A stretch of 64,000 nucleotides of DNA from Luteibacter aegosomatissinici (GTDB taxonomy: Bacteria > Pseudomonadota > Gammaproteobacteria > Xanthomonadales > Rhodanobacteraceae), in contig NZ_CP095742.1 in the NCBI RefSeq assembly GCF_023078495.1, positions 2,046,001-2,110,000 of the forward strand, in the 5' to 3' direction. Positions 1 through 9,186 of the stretch are shown here, one piece after another. A program made the position numbers and the translations under genes. How positions within the stretch are numbered: the first letter of the stretch is position 1; each line of letters opens with the position of its first letter. The notes beneath the pieces were generated by a model, which saw only the letters and a list, made by a program, of their open reading frames with translations, had not been told where the DNA came from and ran no database searches.

Positions 1-1757
1 ATATCGACCACGGTAAGTCGACCCTGGCCGACCGCATCATCCAGCTTTGCGGCGGCCTGTCCGAGCGCGAAATGGAAGCGCAGGTACTCGACAACAACCC
101 GATCGAGCGCGAGCGCGGCATCACCATCAAGGCCCAGTCGGTGTCGTTGCCGTACAAGGCGCGCGATGGCAAGACCTACCAGCTCAACTTCATCGATACG
201 CCCGGCCACGTGGATTTCAGCTACGAGGTAAGCCGCTCGCTGTCCGCTTGCGAGGGTGCGCTCCTGGTGGTCGATGCCGCCCAGGGTGTCGAAGCCCAGT
301 CGGTCGCAAACTGCTATACGGCGATCGAGCAGGGGCTTGAGGTCATTCCTGTCCTCAACAAGATCGACCTGCCCACCGCCGATATCGACAAGGCCAAGGC
401 CGAAATCGAGGCGGTGATCGGCCTTGATGCATCCGACGCCATCCCGGTCAGCGCAAAGACGGGCCAGAATGTCATCGAGGTGCTCGAGGCGATCATCCAT
501 CGCATCCCGGCGCCCAAGCCGCGTGATACCGACAAGCTGCAGGCACTGATCATCGACTCGTGGTTCGACAACTACCTTGGCGTGGTGTCGCTGGTGCGCG
601 TCATGCAGGGCGAGATCAAGCCGGGCGACAAGATCCTGGTCATGTCCACCGGCCGCACCCACCTGGTCGATGATGTCGGCGTGTTCACGCCCAAGCGGAA
701 GAAGCTCGAGAAGCTCTCCGCCGGCGAGGTGGGCTGGATCAATGCATCCATCAAGGACGTCCATGGCGCCCCGGTGGGCGATACGCTCACCCACGCCGGC
801 AAGCCGGCCGAAGAGCCGTTACCCGGTTTCCAGACCATGCAGCCGCGCGTGTTCGCCGGCCTGTTCCCGGTCTCGGCCGACGATTACCCGGCGCTGCGCG
901 AGGCGCTCGACAAGCTGCGCCTTAACGATGCCGCCATGTTCTTCGAACCGGAAAGCTCCGAAGCCATGGGCTTCGGTTTCCGCTGCGGCTTCCTTGGCAT
1001 GCTGCACATGGAAATCGTGCAGGAGCGCCTCGAGCGCGAGTACGACCTCGATCTGATCACCACCGCACCCACGGTGGTGTACGAGGTGGCCAAGACCGAC
1101 GGCAGCGTCATCAACATGGATAACCCGGCCAAGCTGCCTCCGCCGCAGCAGATCGCCGAGATCCGCGAGCCGATCATCGTCGCCAACATCCTCACGCCGG
1201 CCGAGTACGTCGGCAACGTGATCAAGCTGTGCGAAGAAAAGCGTGGCGTGCAGCGTTCCATCCAGTACCTGGCCACCCAGGTGCAGGTGACCTACGAACT
1301 GCCGCTGGCCGAAGTGGTGCTCGATTTCTTCGATCGCCTGAAGTCGGTGTCGCGCGGCTATGCGTCGATGGATTACCACCTTGATCGCTTCGATGCCGGC
1401 CCCTTCGTCCGCGTCGATATCCTGATCAACGGCGATCGCGTGGATGCGCTCAGCCTCATCGTGCATCGTTCGCACGCGGATCGCCGCGGCCGTGAACTGG
1501 TCGAGCGCATGAAGGACCTGATCCCGCGCCAGCAGTTCGATGTGGCGATCCAGGCCGCGATCGGCGCTGCGGTCATCGCCCGCTCCACGGTGAAGGCGCT
1601 GCGCAAGAACGTGCTTGCCAAATGCTATGGCGGTGACGTGTCGCGCAAGAAGAAGCTCCTCGAGAAGCAGAAGGAAGGCAAGAAGCGCATGAAGCAGGTG
1701 GGCTCGGTGGAGATCCCGCAGGAAGCCTTCCTGGCCGTGCTTAAAGTCGACAAGTAA
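1..1757 (+). CDS. lepA: Elongation factor 4 (LepA), 5' end missing
   Basis: Translational GTPase that binds the ribosome and acts in initiation/back-translocation under stress; cytoplasmic or membrane-associated. The frame is open from base 3, so the start codon and roughly the first dozen residues lie left of the window; 584 residues are visible. It opens directly in the G1 loop (IDHGKSTL), followed by G3 (DTPGHVDF), G4 (NKIDLP) and the SAKTG G5 element. The C-terminal end, with [20 protein letters not shown], is the LepA-specific domain that separates it from EF-G. lepB follows after 99 bp, the usual lepA-lepB pairing. Identification is secure from sequence; nothing unusual apart from the truncation by the window edge. 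Confidence 0.97.
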   Translation, partial: IDHGKSTLADRIIQLCGGLSEREMEAQVLDNNPIERERGITIKAQSVSLPYKARDGKTYQLNFIDTPGHVDFSYEVSRSLSACEGALLVVDAAQGVEAQSVANCYTAIEQGLEVIPVLNKIDLPTADIDKAKAEIEAVIGLDASDAIPVSAKTGQNVIEVLEAIIHRIPAPKPRDTDKLQALIIDSWFDNYLGVVSLVRVMQGEIKPGDKILVMSTGRTHLVDDVGVFTPKRKKLEKLSAGEVGWINASIKDVHGAPVGDTLTHAGKPAEEPLPGFQTMQPRVFAGLFPVSADDYPALREALDKLRLNDAAMFFEPESSEAMGFGFRCGFLGMLHMEIVQERLEREYDLDLITTAPTVVYEVAKTDGSVINMDNPAKLPPPQQIAEIREPIIVANILTPAEYVGNVIKLCEEKRGVQRSIQYLATQVQVTYELPLAEVVLDFFDRLKSVSRGYASMDYHLDRFDAGPFVRVDILINGDRVDALSLIVHRSHADRRGRELVERMKDLIPRQQFDVAIQAAIGAAVIARSTVKALRKNVLAKCYGGDVSRKKKLLEKQKEGKKRMKQVGSVEIPQEAFLAVLKVDK

Positions 1758-1856
1758 GCCCGCCCTCGGGTGGCATGACGTTTTACCCATGGAAACCCGG
1801 CGCCGGATGCGCCGGAATGGACCCACCGGGTCCTTCACACGACTAACGGAGATGGC

Positions 1857-2768
1857 ATGGCGGCATTTGATTTTTCGGCGTTCCTGCTGGGCGTGACGGT
1901 CCTTTTCGGGGTCATCTGGCTCTTCGATCGCCTGTTCCTTGCCAAGAGCCGCCGCGCGCGCGCCGAAGCGGAAGGCAGCGACATTCCCGAGCCATGGCCC
2001 GTGGACTGGGCACGTTCCCTGTTCCCGGTCATCCTGGTGGTGCTGATCCTGCGCTCGTTCGTCGCCGAACCGTTCCGTATTCCATCCGGGTCCATGATGC
2101 CGACGCTCGATGTGGGCGACTTCATCCTGGTCAACAAGTTCTCCTACGGCCTGCGCATGCCGGCGTTCAACAATAAGCTGGTGGCGAACGGTGAGCCGCG
2201 CCGGGGCGACGTGGTCGTTTTTCGCTTCCCAGGCTACCGCTGCCCGGATGGCACGGGCCACATCGTGCGTAGTGGCGACGTTACCTGCCAGAACCCCGCC
2301 GCCCCCGTGCCGAGCGAGAACTGGATCAAGCGCGTGATCGGCGTGCCGGGCGACCGCATTGAAACGCGTGGCAGCGAGCTGTTCATCAACGGTGAGCGGG
2401 TTGCCATGGATGAGCTGGGTCCTTACAAGGGCGATGTGAAGCAGCCGGAAGATCGCCTGCTGATGACCTACGGCTCGAAGCTGTACACCGAGCACCTGGG
2501 CAGCGTGAACCACACCATCGCCCTGACCCCGGCTTACAACATGCCGCAGGACATCCCGAACGCGGTTGTGCCCTCGGAAGTGCCCAAGGGCTGCTACATC
2601 GTCATGGGCGATAACCGCATGAACAGTACCGATAGCCGCTGGTGGGGCTGCATGCCCGAGGAAAACCTCGTCGGCAAGGCGTTCTTCGTGTGGCTGGCCT
2701 GGCGCGGGTTCGATAACGGCATTAGCGGCATGTTCGATTTCTCCCGAATGGGCAAGGTCATCCATTGA
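1857..2768 (+). CDS. lepB: Signal peptidase I
   Basis: Inner-membrane serine protease that removes Sec and Tat signal peptides on the periplasmic side. 303 residues. The N-terminal hydrophobic segment (about 5-28) and a second one (about 52-70) anchor it. The catalytic serine is S79 in PSGSMMPTL and the general base lysine is K158 in WIKRVIGVPGD; the C-terminal box GDNRMNSTDSR is present. The start at 1857 is chosen over the out-of-frame ATG at 1852, with a purine-rich ACGGAG just upstream. Follows lepA and precedes the DUF4845 gene, the standard gammaproteobacterial order. Confidence 0.96.
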   Translation: MAAFDFSAFLLGVTVLFGVIWLFDRLFLAKSRRARAEAEGSDIPEPWPVDWARSLFPVILVVLILRSFVAEPFRIPSGSMMPTLDVGDFILVNKFSYGLRMPAFNNKLVANGEPRRGDVVVFRFPGYRCPDGTGHIVRSGDVTCQNPAAPVPSENWIKRVIGVPGDRIETRGSELFINGERVAMDELGPYKGDVKQPEDRLLMTYGSKLYTEHLGSVNHTIALTPAYNMPQDIPNAVVPSEVPKGCYIVMGDNRMNSTDSRWWGCMPEENLVGKAFFVWLAWRGFDNGISGMFDFSRMGKVIH

Positions 2769-2793
2769 CCGGAACGGTGGCGCCGGTCACGGC

Positions 2794-2812
2794 CCGGGGC
2801 GTTGCGCCCCGG
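2794..2812 (+). other. GC-rich hairpin between lepB and DUF4845 gene
   Basis: A perfect 8-bp stem (CCGGGGCG / CGCCCCGG) with a three-base loop lies 26 bp after lepB. No T-tract follows, so it is not a classical intrinsic terminator. It could protect the 3' end of the upstream message or reduce read-through; role unknown. Confidence 0.3.
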
Positions 2813-2910
2813 CGTGGACAAGGTAATCTCCGCAGCGGGGCGCACGTGCGCTCCGCCGGTATCCACCGCATTACTCAGGGGAGCCGCCACGGGCGGCGGG
2901 GTCACATATC

Positions 2911-3294
2911 ATGAATTCCAGGCAGTCGGGCATTACGCTCATTGGCTTTATCATTGTCCTTGTCGTGCTGGGCTTTCTCGGCTTCATGGCCATGAAGCTC
3001 GTGCCCTCGTACATCGAATACATGGGCGTGGTGAAAGCCATGAACCAGATGGCTACCGAGCGCGGCAACGACGATATCGAGCAGGCGCGTCGCCAGCTCG
3101 CGTTCAAGATGAGCTTCCAGTACGTGGATGATTCAACGATCAAGCCGAAGGACATCACGGTGACTCGTATGAACAATACCCCGACGCTGCGGGTCGCTTA
3201 CGACAAGCGTATTCCGTTCTTGTACAACATCGATTTCCTGCTTCATTTCGATAAGCAGGTTGCACTCCGCGGCGCCGCTGGCGCCGGATATTGA
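2911..3294 (+). CDS. DUF4845 family membrane protein
   Basis: Small inner-membrane protein of unknown function, 127 residues, belonging to the DUF4845 family usually found between lepB and rnc. The N terminus (RQSGITLIGFIIVLVVLGFLG) closely resembles a type IV prepilin leader and helix, with G at position 7 before ITLIG, but the +5 glutamate typical of pilins is a glycine here. One transmembrane helix (about 8-30) is followed by a periplasmic domain. The gene sits 6 bp before rnc. The family link rests on context and overall appearance; the function is unknown. Confidence 0.85.
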   Translation: MNSRQSGITLIGFIIVLVVLGFLGFMAMKLVPSYIEYMGVVKAMNQMATERGNDDIEQARRQLAFKMSFQYVDDSTIKPKDITVTRMNNTPTLRVAYDKRIPFLYNIDFLLHFDKQVALRGAAGAGY

Positions 3295-3300
3295 GGTTTC

Positions 3301-3954
3301 GTGGAATTCCCGCACCGTTTTCGTGATCCCGGTCTCGCGACCCTGGCACTGACCCACCGCAGCGCCGGGAAGCCGAACAACGAGCGCATGGAATTCCTCG
3401 GCGATGCCCTGCTGGGCGTGCTGGTGGCTGAGTTGCTTTATGAAGCCCACCCGCACGCCAGCGAGGGCGAACTTTCCCGTCTTCGCTCCCAGCTCGTGAA
3501 TGGCCAGGCCCTGGCCGTGGTGGCACGCGAGCTGGAGCTTGGCGACCGGCTGAAGCTGGGCCCCGGGGAACTGAAAAGCGGCGGGTTCCGCCGGGACTCG
3601 ATCCTGGCCGATGCCTTCGAGGCGATGCTGGCCGCCGTTTACCTGGATGACGGCTATGACGCCTGCCGCCAGGTCGTGCGCAGGCTTTTCACGCCGCGCG
3701 TGGGAGAACTGAAGCGCTCCAGCAAGGATGCCAAGACCCGCCTGCAGGAATGGCTGCAGGGAAAGGGCTTGCCGTTGCCCACCTACGAACTGACCGACAG
3801 TTACGGCGAAGACCATGCCAAGATCTTTGACGTCAGCTGCACTATTGAAGAGCCGGAGGCCATCCGCACCGAAGGGAGCGGGGGAAGCCGGCGTGCCGCC
3901 GAGCAGGATGCCGCCGAGGCGGTCCTGCGCCGGCTGCTGGACAAGAAACCATGA
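3301..3954 (+). CDS. rnc: Ribonuclease III
   Basis: Double-strand-specific endoribonuclease for rRNA processing and mRNA decay. 217 residues starting at a GTG. The family signature [13 protein letters not shown] carries the catalytic acidic residues, and the second acidic cluster is in [16 protein letters not shown] double-stranded RNA-binding domain occupies about 148-214 ([19 protein letters not shown]...). The ATG of era overlaps the stop by 4 bp, implying translational coupling as in other proteobacteria. Confidence 0.97.
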   Translation: MEFPHRFRDPGLATLALTHRSAGKPNNERMEFLGDALLGVLVAELLYEAHPHASEGELSRLRSQLVNGQALAVVARELELGDRLKLGPGELKSGGFRRDSILADAFEAMLAAVYLDDGYDACRQVVRRLFTPRVGELKRSSKDAKTRLQEWLQGKGLPLPTYELTDSYGEDHAKIFDVSCTIEEPEAIRTEGSGGSRRAAEQDAAEAVLRRLLDKKP

Positions 3955-4883
3955 ACGATAACGAATTCGAAGATAACGATACCCTGGTCGACGACGATTT
4001 CCGCTGCGGCTACGTCGCGCTTGCCGGCCGCCCCAACGTGGGCAAGTCGACCTTGCTCAATGCCCTCATCGGCGTGCGGCTTTCGATCGTCAGCCACCGC
4101 CCGCAAACCACCCGCCACCGCATTCTCGGCATTTCGACCAAGCCAGGCGGCCAGATCCTGTACGTGGATACGCCCGGCCTGCACCGTGGCGGCAAGCGGG
4201 CCATGAATCGCAGCCTGAATCGCGCCGCCCGTGCAGCCGTCACCGAGGTGGACCTTGCCGTGCAGGTGATCGAGGCCGGCCGCTGGACGGATGAGGACGC
4301 GGCGATGTACCAGGCGCTCTCCGAGCAGAAGGACATGCCGAAACTGCTGGCCATCAACAAGGTGGACCTGCAGAAGGACAAGGCGGCCATGCTGCCGTTC
4401 GTCGCCGACCTGATGCAGAAGCATCCGTTCGATGACGTGTATTACGTCAGCGCGCTGAAGTCCAAGGGTCTTGCCGGGTTGGAAAAGGGCATCCTGAAGC
4501 GCCTTCCCGAGCAGCCGGCGATTTACGGCGAGGATGAGATCACCGATCGCAGCGAGCGTTTCCTGGCGGCCGAGATGGTTCGCGAGCAGCTCATGCTTCG
4601 CCTCGACCAGGAGTTGCCGTACGCGACCACGGTCGAGATCGAGGCCTTCCAGGATCGCCCGGATGGCGTGGCCGAAGTGCACGCGGTGATCTGGGTGGAG
4701 CGCGATGGGCAGAAGGCCATCGTGATCGGTGCGGGTGGCGCGCAGCTCAAGGCGATTGGTACCTCGGCCCGCAAGGCCATGGAGACCATGTTCGAGCGCA
4801 AGGTGTTCCTCAAGCTTTGGGTGAAGGTGCGCGAAGGCTGGGCCGACGACGAAAACCTGCTCAAGCGTTTCGGTTACGAATAA
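3951..4883 (+). CDS. era: GTPase Era
   Basis: GTPase that binds the 3' end of 16S rRNA and aids 30S maturation. 310 residues. G1 [13 protein letters not shown]3 DTPGLHRGG and G4 NKVDL are present, followed by a C-terminal KH domain (about 205-300) with the GxxG loop in [14 protein letters not shown]. It begins inside the last codons of rnc (ATGA overlap). A 15-residue acidic N-terminal extension ([15 protein letters not shown]) precedes the G domain, longer than in E. coli. Confidence 0.97.
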   Translation: MNDNEFEDNDTLVDDDFRCGYVALAGRPNVGKSTLLNALIGVRLSIVSHRPQTTRHRILGISTKPGGQILYVDTPGLHRGGKRAMNRSLNRAARAAVTEVDLAVQVIEAGRWTDEDAAMYQALSEQKDMPKLLAINKVDLQKDKAAMLPFVADLMQKHPFDDVYYVSALKSKGLAGLEKGILKRLPEQPAIYGEDEITDRSERFLAAEMVREQLMLRLDQELPYATTVEIEAFQDRPDGVAEVHAVIWVERDGQKAIVIGAGGAQLKAIGTSARKAMETMFERKVFLKLWVKVREGWADDENLLKRFGYE

Positions 4884-4904
4884 GCCCGTACAGGCGCGAT
4901 CGTC

Positions 4905-5597
4905 ATGCGCGTCGAACAGCAGCCCGCTTTTGTCCTGCATGCGCGGCCGTATCGCGAGACCTCGTTGCTCGTGGAATGCCTCACGCGCGACCTCGGCCGT
5001 ATCGGCGTGGTCGCACGCGGCGTGCGCAACGAGCGTGCCCGCGCCCAACGTGCCCAGTTGGAGCCGTTCCAGCGTATTGCGCTGGATCTGCTGCTGAAAG
5101 GCGAACTGGCCACCCTGCGATCGGCCGAACCGGTGGGTACGCCGATGCGCCTGGCTGGCGATGCCGGGCTCGCTGGTTTGTATCTCAATGAACTGGTGGT
5201 TCGCCTGACCGGGCGGCAGGACCCGACCCCGGATCTGTTCGATCACTACGAAGTAACACTGCAGCGCATGGCGGCGGGTGAGCCGTTGGGCTGGACGTTG
5301 CGGCGGTTCGAACGCGACATGTTGGACGCATTGGGGTACGCGCTGCAGATGGACGTGGGTGCGGTCGATGGCGAGCCTCTCGATCCCGCTGCCACGTACT
5401 TCTATGACCCCGAATCGGGCGCCATGCCCGGCCGCCCCGGGGACCCCCATGGCCTGCGCGGTTCCGATTTACTCGCCCTCGCCAGCGACACATCGCCAGA
5501 CCAGGCCGGCCTGGCAGCGCTGCGGCGTATGATGCGGCAGGTGATCACCTTCCACCTGGGTGGCGGCGAGCTGAAAGCCTGGCGGGTGCTGCGGTAG
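4905..5597 (+). CDS. recO: DNA repair protein RecO
   Basis: Recombination mediator that loads RecA on gaps with RecR. 230 residues. N-terminal OB-fold begins QPAFVLHARPYRETSLLVECLTR, a standard RecO opening, with VVARGVRNER following; the C-terminal helical part ends FHLGGGELKAWRVLR. 21 bp after era, likely the last gene of this operon. A REP hairpin begins 13 bp after the stop and separates it from the convergent regulator gene. Confidence 0.93.
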   Translation: MRVEQQPAFVLHARPYRETSLLVECLTRDLGRIGVVARGVRNERARAQRAQLEPFQRIALDLLLKGELATLRSAEPVGTPMRLAGDAGLAGLYLNELVVRLTGRQDPTPDLFDHYEVTLQRMAAGEPLGWTLRRFERDMLDALGYALQMDVGAVDGEPLDPAATYFYDPESGAMPGRPGDPHGLRGSDLLALASDTSPDQAGLAALRRMMRQVITFHLGGGELKAWRVLR

Positions 5598-5609
5598 CGA
5601 CCTCGCTTG

Positions 5610-5640
5610 TGTAGGAGCGCGCTTGCGCGCGATCCCTACA
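5610..5640. repeat. REP hairpin between convergent genes
   Basis: A REP-type element with the core GTAGGAGCGCGCTTGCGC. Outer arms TGTAGG/CCTACA and inner GCGCGC arms form one hairpin. It lies between the convergent recO and REC-HPt gene, where it could stop transcription in both directions. Its right end provides the TAG stop codon of the minus-strand gene. Similar elements occur at 13.75, 23.95, 26.2, 45.8 and 46.95 kb. Confidence 0.8.
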
Positions 5641-6388
5641 GCGCAAGTGCGGTAATGGTCGCCTCAAGCTCCCGGCGAAACCGCTCGATCACGGCGGGCG
5701 CCATATACCTTGCATCCACGACATGCCCCTGCAGGGCCTTGGCCTGCGCCCCCAGGCGGGTTGCACCGCAGAAGCCGCATGCCGAGCGCAGGCGGTGCAA
5801 CCGGTCGACCAGGCCGGCCGGATCGTGTGCCAGGGTATGCAACTCGCTGCGCAGATCGAGAAGCTCCCTGTGCAGCAATTCGCGCAAGGTGCGCATGATG
5901 GCCGCGTCGCCCGTTGCCGTGAGCCCCTCCTTGTCATCCAGCACGTCCACGCGCGGATCCACGCCAAGCACGGCTTCCAGTGCATGCTTGAGTGCACTGA
6001 TCTTGCATGGCTTCTCAATGACACCCGCAAAGCCGGCATCGGCGAGATCGTCACGCAGTGTCCCTGGTATCTCCGCGCTGGTGGCGAAGGCAGGGGCGCC
6101 GGCCGAGGCCGCATCGATGCCTTCCCGGAGGTCGCGAAGGATATCCATGGCCCCGCCGTGCGGCATTCGGCAATCCAGCACGAGCGCATCGAACTTCGTG
6201 GCGCATGCATGGCGCAGCGCGTCCTTGCCATCCACCGCAAGCGTCACGTCATAGCCCAGTGACACCAGGGCCCCAGAGAGGAACTGGCGCGTGGAGGGGT
6301 CGTCATCCGCGACCAGTACGGCGCGCAGGGTACGGCGGTCAAGTGGGGGAGGGCGGTTCGGGTCCACGCAACGTTCCATGTCGTTCAT
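5636..6388 (-). CDS. Response regulator with REC and HPt-like domains
   Basis: Signalling protein of 250 residues. The receiver domain (about 20-140) has the acidic pocket D28-D30, phosphoacceptor D72 in LVLDCRMP, and switch lysine K126 in IEKPC. The C-terminal part (about 160-250) is all-helical and contains LHRLRSACGFCGA, which matches the HPt motif around the phosphorylated histidine; H198 would be that residue. There is no DNA-binding output domain, so it probably belongs to a multistep phosphorelay whose kinase is elsewhere. It is divergent from the ydbH homologue with about 24 bp between starts. The stop codon is provided by the neighbouring REP element. Confidence 0.85.
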   Translation of the reverse strand: MNDMERCVDPNRPPPLDRRTLRAVLVADDDPSTRQFLSGALVSLGYDVTLAVDGKDALRHACATKFDALVLDCRMPHGGAMDILRDLREGIDAASAGAPAFATSAEIPGTLRDDLADAGFAGVIEKPCKISALKHALEAVLGVDPRVDVLDDKEGLTATGDAAIMRTLRELLHRELLDLRSELHTLAHDPAGLVDRLHRLRSACGFCGATRLGAQAKALQGHVVDARYMAPAVIERFRRELEATITALAL

Positions 6389-6412
6389 CTGGTTTTGGCA
6401 GAATGGAGCAGC

Positions 6413-8440
6413 ATGCGCCGCGTATCAACCCGCCCACTCGCATTTTTCCTTGTCGCCTGGATTGCGCTCTCCTGGGGGGCGCCCGCGCATGCGGGCCTTT
6501 CGGTGGGCGCGGATAGCGTTTCCGTTCCGGGGCTCAGCCTGACCGATATGCAGGCGGACCTGAACCCGCAGGGCGACGGGAAGGGCATCCAGCTGCAACT
6601 GACGGCAAAGAAAGCCGACGTGCCCGCCATGGGCTGGCGCAAGCTTGGCCTGGCGCTGGAAGGCCAGCTGGATCGCGATGAACTGGGTCGCTGGGTGTTC
6701 GAGGGCCGGGTGCGCCTGCGTGGCGCGCCCGGTGGCGCGCTCACCGACGCTGCCGTGCGTATCGTGGCGGACGAAGCCGCCAATACGCTGGCCGTCTCGG
6801 TGACCCAGGACAAGGCGGTGGCCGAGGTCGCCTTGCCGATCGACCAGGTCACCCACGCGCAGATCACGCTGAAGAACCTGCCGGCAGGCTGGCTGCAGGG
6901 GCTCCTGTCTACTGTCTGGTCGGGCCGTCCGACCGCGGGCAAGGTCAACGCGGACCTGGCGCTGGACCTGCTCGATACCGGCACGCAGGCAGCGGGCCAG
7001 TTCGCGCTCGACGGCGTGGGCTTCGACAGCCCGGGCGGCAAGCTGGCCGGGCAGAAAATCAGCGGTAGCGGCCGACTGGGCCTCGATACCAGCCAGGAAG
7101 GCGCCACGATCGACCTCGATGCCGCCCTGCGGGGTGGTGAATGGCTGCTTGGGCCGCTCTATGCCAACCTGCCCGCGCACGCCGTGCAGGTTTCCCTCTC
7201 CGCGCGTTCCCAGAAAGGCACGCTCGGCATCCGCCGGCTGCGCCTGACCGATCCCGATGCACTCCAGCTGGAGGGTGAGCTGGGTTTTGATACGAAGGGC
7301 GAACTCAGCACGTTACGCCTCGATCGCTTCAACGCGCGCTTCCCGGCCGCCTACGACCGCTACGGCAAGGGCCTGGTGCGCACGTGGGGCCTGGATGGCC
7401 TGCGAGCGAGCGGTGATGTGGCCGGCCACCTGGCCATGGGCCCCGGCGGCCCCACGGCGTTCGCGGTCCAGACCGGTGACCTGGACCTGGCGATGGCGGA
7501 TGGCCGCCTGGGCGTGAATGGCCTGCACGGTTCCGTCGACTGGAGCGTGGATGAAGATCGCCCCACGACGCGCATGGGCTGGCAGAGCCTGCAGGTCTAC
7601 CGTATCCCCAACGGTGCCGCGGAGGGCACGTGGCGTAGCAAGGGCGGCACCCTCGCACTCGAGAAGCCCATGGCCATCCCGGTGCTCGACGGCAACCTGC
7701 GCGTCCTGTCGCTTGGCTGGAAGCCCGCGGCTGCCACTGGCGAGCGCCTGCAGACATCGCTCGCGCTGACCCAGATCGACATGGGGGCGTTCTGCCGGGC
7801 CGTAGGGTGGCCGGAGTTCGGCGGGACGCTGGGCGGTGCCGTGCCGTCACTGCGTTATGTGGATGACCGGGTGGAGCTGGGTGGCGGGCTCGCGCTGAAC
7901 GTTTTCGATGGCTTCGTCGATATCACCGGCATGACGCTGTCGCGTCCGTTCAGTGATGCTCCCGTGCTCGCCGGGAATATCGCGCTGCGCAACCTCGATC
8001 TGGCGAAAATGACCTCGGTGTTCGATTTCGGCAGCATCACGGGCCGCTTGCACGGCAGCATCGATGATGTGCGCCTGGTGGCCTGGCAGCCCTCGGCGTT
8101 CAAGGCGACGTTGCTTGCCGACCAGGGCGGCCGTATCAGCCAGAAGGCCGTCAACAACCTCACTTCCGTCGGCGGCGGCGGTATCGCCGGCGGCCTGCAG
8201 GGCACCGTGCTCAAGTTGTTCAAGACGTTCGGCTACCGGCGCATCGGGCTCAACTGCACGCTCAAGGGTGATGTCTGCAGCATGGGTGGCTTGGGCGCCA
8301 CGAAGGATGGCTACACTATCGTCGAGGGCAGCGGCCTGCCGCATCTCACCGTGGTCGGCCACCAGCGCGAGGTCGACTGGCCCACGCTGCTCCGCCGCCT
8401 CCAGGCCGCCACCAAGGGCGATGGCCCCACCATTCAATAG
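6413..8440 (+). CDS. ydbH: YdbH family (AsmA-like) envelope protein
   Basis: Probable bridge protein moving phospholipid between inner and outer membrane, as described for E. coli YdbH (redundant with TamB and YhdP). 675 residues from the ATG at 6413; a TTG at 6395 is possible, but the ATG has a GGAG-type site and starts a clean signal sequence (MRRVSTRPLAFFLVAWIAL, cleavage after APAHA). The body is long beta-rich repetitive sequence without catalytic motifs. The C-terminal block with NLTSVGGGGIAG, then FKTFGYRRIGLNCTLKGDVC, resembles the conserved end of the YdbH family. It is shorter than the E. coli protein (about 880 residues). The following gene encodes its usual partners, which supports the call. 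Confidence 0.82.
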   Translation: MRRVSTRPLAFFLVAWIALSWGAPAHAGLSVGADSVSVPGLSLTDMQADLNPQGDGKGIQLQLTAKKADVPAMGWRKLGLALEGQLDRDELGRWVFEGRVRLRGAPGGALTDAAVRIVADEAANTLAVSVTQDKAVAEVALPIDQVTHAQITLKNLPAGWLQGLLSTVWSGRPTAGKVNADLALDLLDTGTQAAGQFALDGVGFDSPGGKLAGQKISGSGRLGLDTSQEGATIDLDAALRGGEWLLGPLYANLPAHAVQVSLSARSQKGTLGIRRLRLTDPDALQLEGELGFDTKGELSTLRLDRFNARFPAAYDRYGKGLVRTWGLDGLRASGDVAGHLAMGPGGPTAFAVQTGDLDLAMADGRLGVNGLHGSVDWSVDEDRPTTRMGWQSLQVYRIPNGAAEGTWRSKGGTLALEKPMAIPVLDGNLRVLSLGWKPAAATGERLQTSLALTQIDMGAFCRAVGWPEFGGTLGGAVPSLRYVDDRVELGGGLALNVFDGFVDITGMTLSRPFSDAPVLAGNIALRNLDLAKMTSVFDFGSITGRLHGSIDDVRLVAWQPSAFKATLLADQGGRISQKAVNNLTSVGGGGIAGGLQGTVLKLFKTFGYRRIGLNCTLKGDVCSMGGLGATKDGYTIVEGSGLPHLTVVGHQREVDWPTLLRRLQAATKGDGPTIQ

Positions 8441-8484
8441 GTACATGTACGCGGTGACGCCGCAACCGATAAAGGAATAGACGA

Positions 8485-9090
8485 ATGTCCCGCAAACCAC
8501 TGATTGGCCTGATCTTCGCCGCCGCCATCGCCTTGGTCGGCTGCGTCACCATCAACGTCTACTTCCCCGAGGCGGCCGCCCAGAAGGCCGCCGACCAGTT
8601 CATCGGCAACGTGCTTGACGATAGCGGCGTCGCGCCAGCGGCGGGCGACAAAGCGCCACCCAAGCCCGCCGCCGGCAAGCAGCCTTCGGCCTCGCTTCTG
8701 GATTTGGTGATCCCCAGGGCCATGGCGGCCGAAAGCCCCGATATCCAGGTGCGCTCGCCAGAGACCGACGCGATCCGGGCACGCATGAAGGGCCGCTTTG
8801 GCGGCCAGCTCAAGACCCTGTTCGATTCCGGTGCGGTCGGCTTCACCGCCAATGGCCTGGTGGCTGTGCGCGATGCCGGCTCACTACCGCTGGATCAACG
8901 CTCGCAGGCGGCCAGCGTGGTGCGTGACGAGAACAGCGACCGCGACCAGCTCTACAAGGAAATCGCCAAAGCCAATGGCCACCCCGAATGGGAGCCGCAG
9001 ATCCGCAAGACCTTCGCCGCGGGCTGGGTCGAGCGCGCCCCCGCGGGCTGGTATTATCAGGACGCCTCCGGCGCCTGGAAACGCAAGTAA
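8485..9090 (+). CDS. Lipoprotein: YnbE-like head fused to YdbL (DUF1318)
   Basis: 201 residues. The signal peptide ends in a lipobox (IALVGC, C20), so it should be a lipoprotein. Residues 21-46 (VTINVYFPEAAAQKAADQFI) resemble the core of the small outer-membrane lipoprotein YnbE. A Pro/Ala-rich linker follows (about 50-75), then residues 90-201 resemble YdbL/DUF1318, including the ending GWYYQDASGAWKRK. In E. coli ynbE and ydbL are separate genes after ydbH; here one reading frame appears to combine both. It lies 44 bp after ydbH and is closed by a terminator. Family assignment is from recognised motifs; the fusion is an inference from order and length. Confidence 0.78.
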   Translation: MSRKPLIGLIFAAAIALVGCVTINVYFPEAAAQKAADQFIGNVLDDSGVAPAAGDKAPPKPAAGKQPSASLLDLVIPRAMAAESPDIQVRSPETDAIRARMKGRFGGQLKTLFDSGAVGFTANGLVAVRDAGSLPLDQRSQAASVVRDENSDRDQLYKEIAKANGHPEWEPQIRKTFAAGWVERAPAGWYYQDASGAWKRK

Positions 9091-9146
9091 GCCCTTCGCC
9101 AGGATCGCACGCCGCGCTGTATGCCCGCGCGGCGCCTCCCAGCCCG

Positions 9147-9180
9147 GCCCGGACCGCCCCGTCCGGGCTTTTAGTTTTTT
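9147..9180 (+). terminator. Intrinsic terminator after the ydbH operon
   Basis: Perfect 8-bp stem GCCCGGAC/GTCCGGGC with a six-base loop, followed directly by TTTTAGTTTTTT. Ends 7 bp before the rlmD start, so rlmD must be transcribed from a promoter within or near this element, or by read-through. Confidence 0.9.
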
Positions 9181-9186
9181 GAGCGC

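Noticed and set aside
819-2765. Long minus-strand open frame of 648 codons over lepA and lepB
   Set aside because: It is the antisense shadow of two well-identified genes, common in high-GC DNA, with low-complexity His/Arg-rich sequence and no motifs.
3801-5450. 549-codon minus-strand frame over rnc, era and recO
   Set aside because: Antisense of three conserved genes; composition is typical of a reverse-frame shadow.
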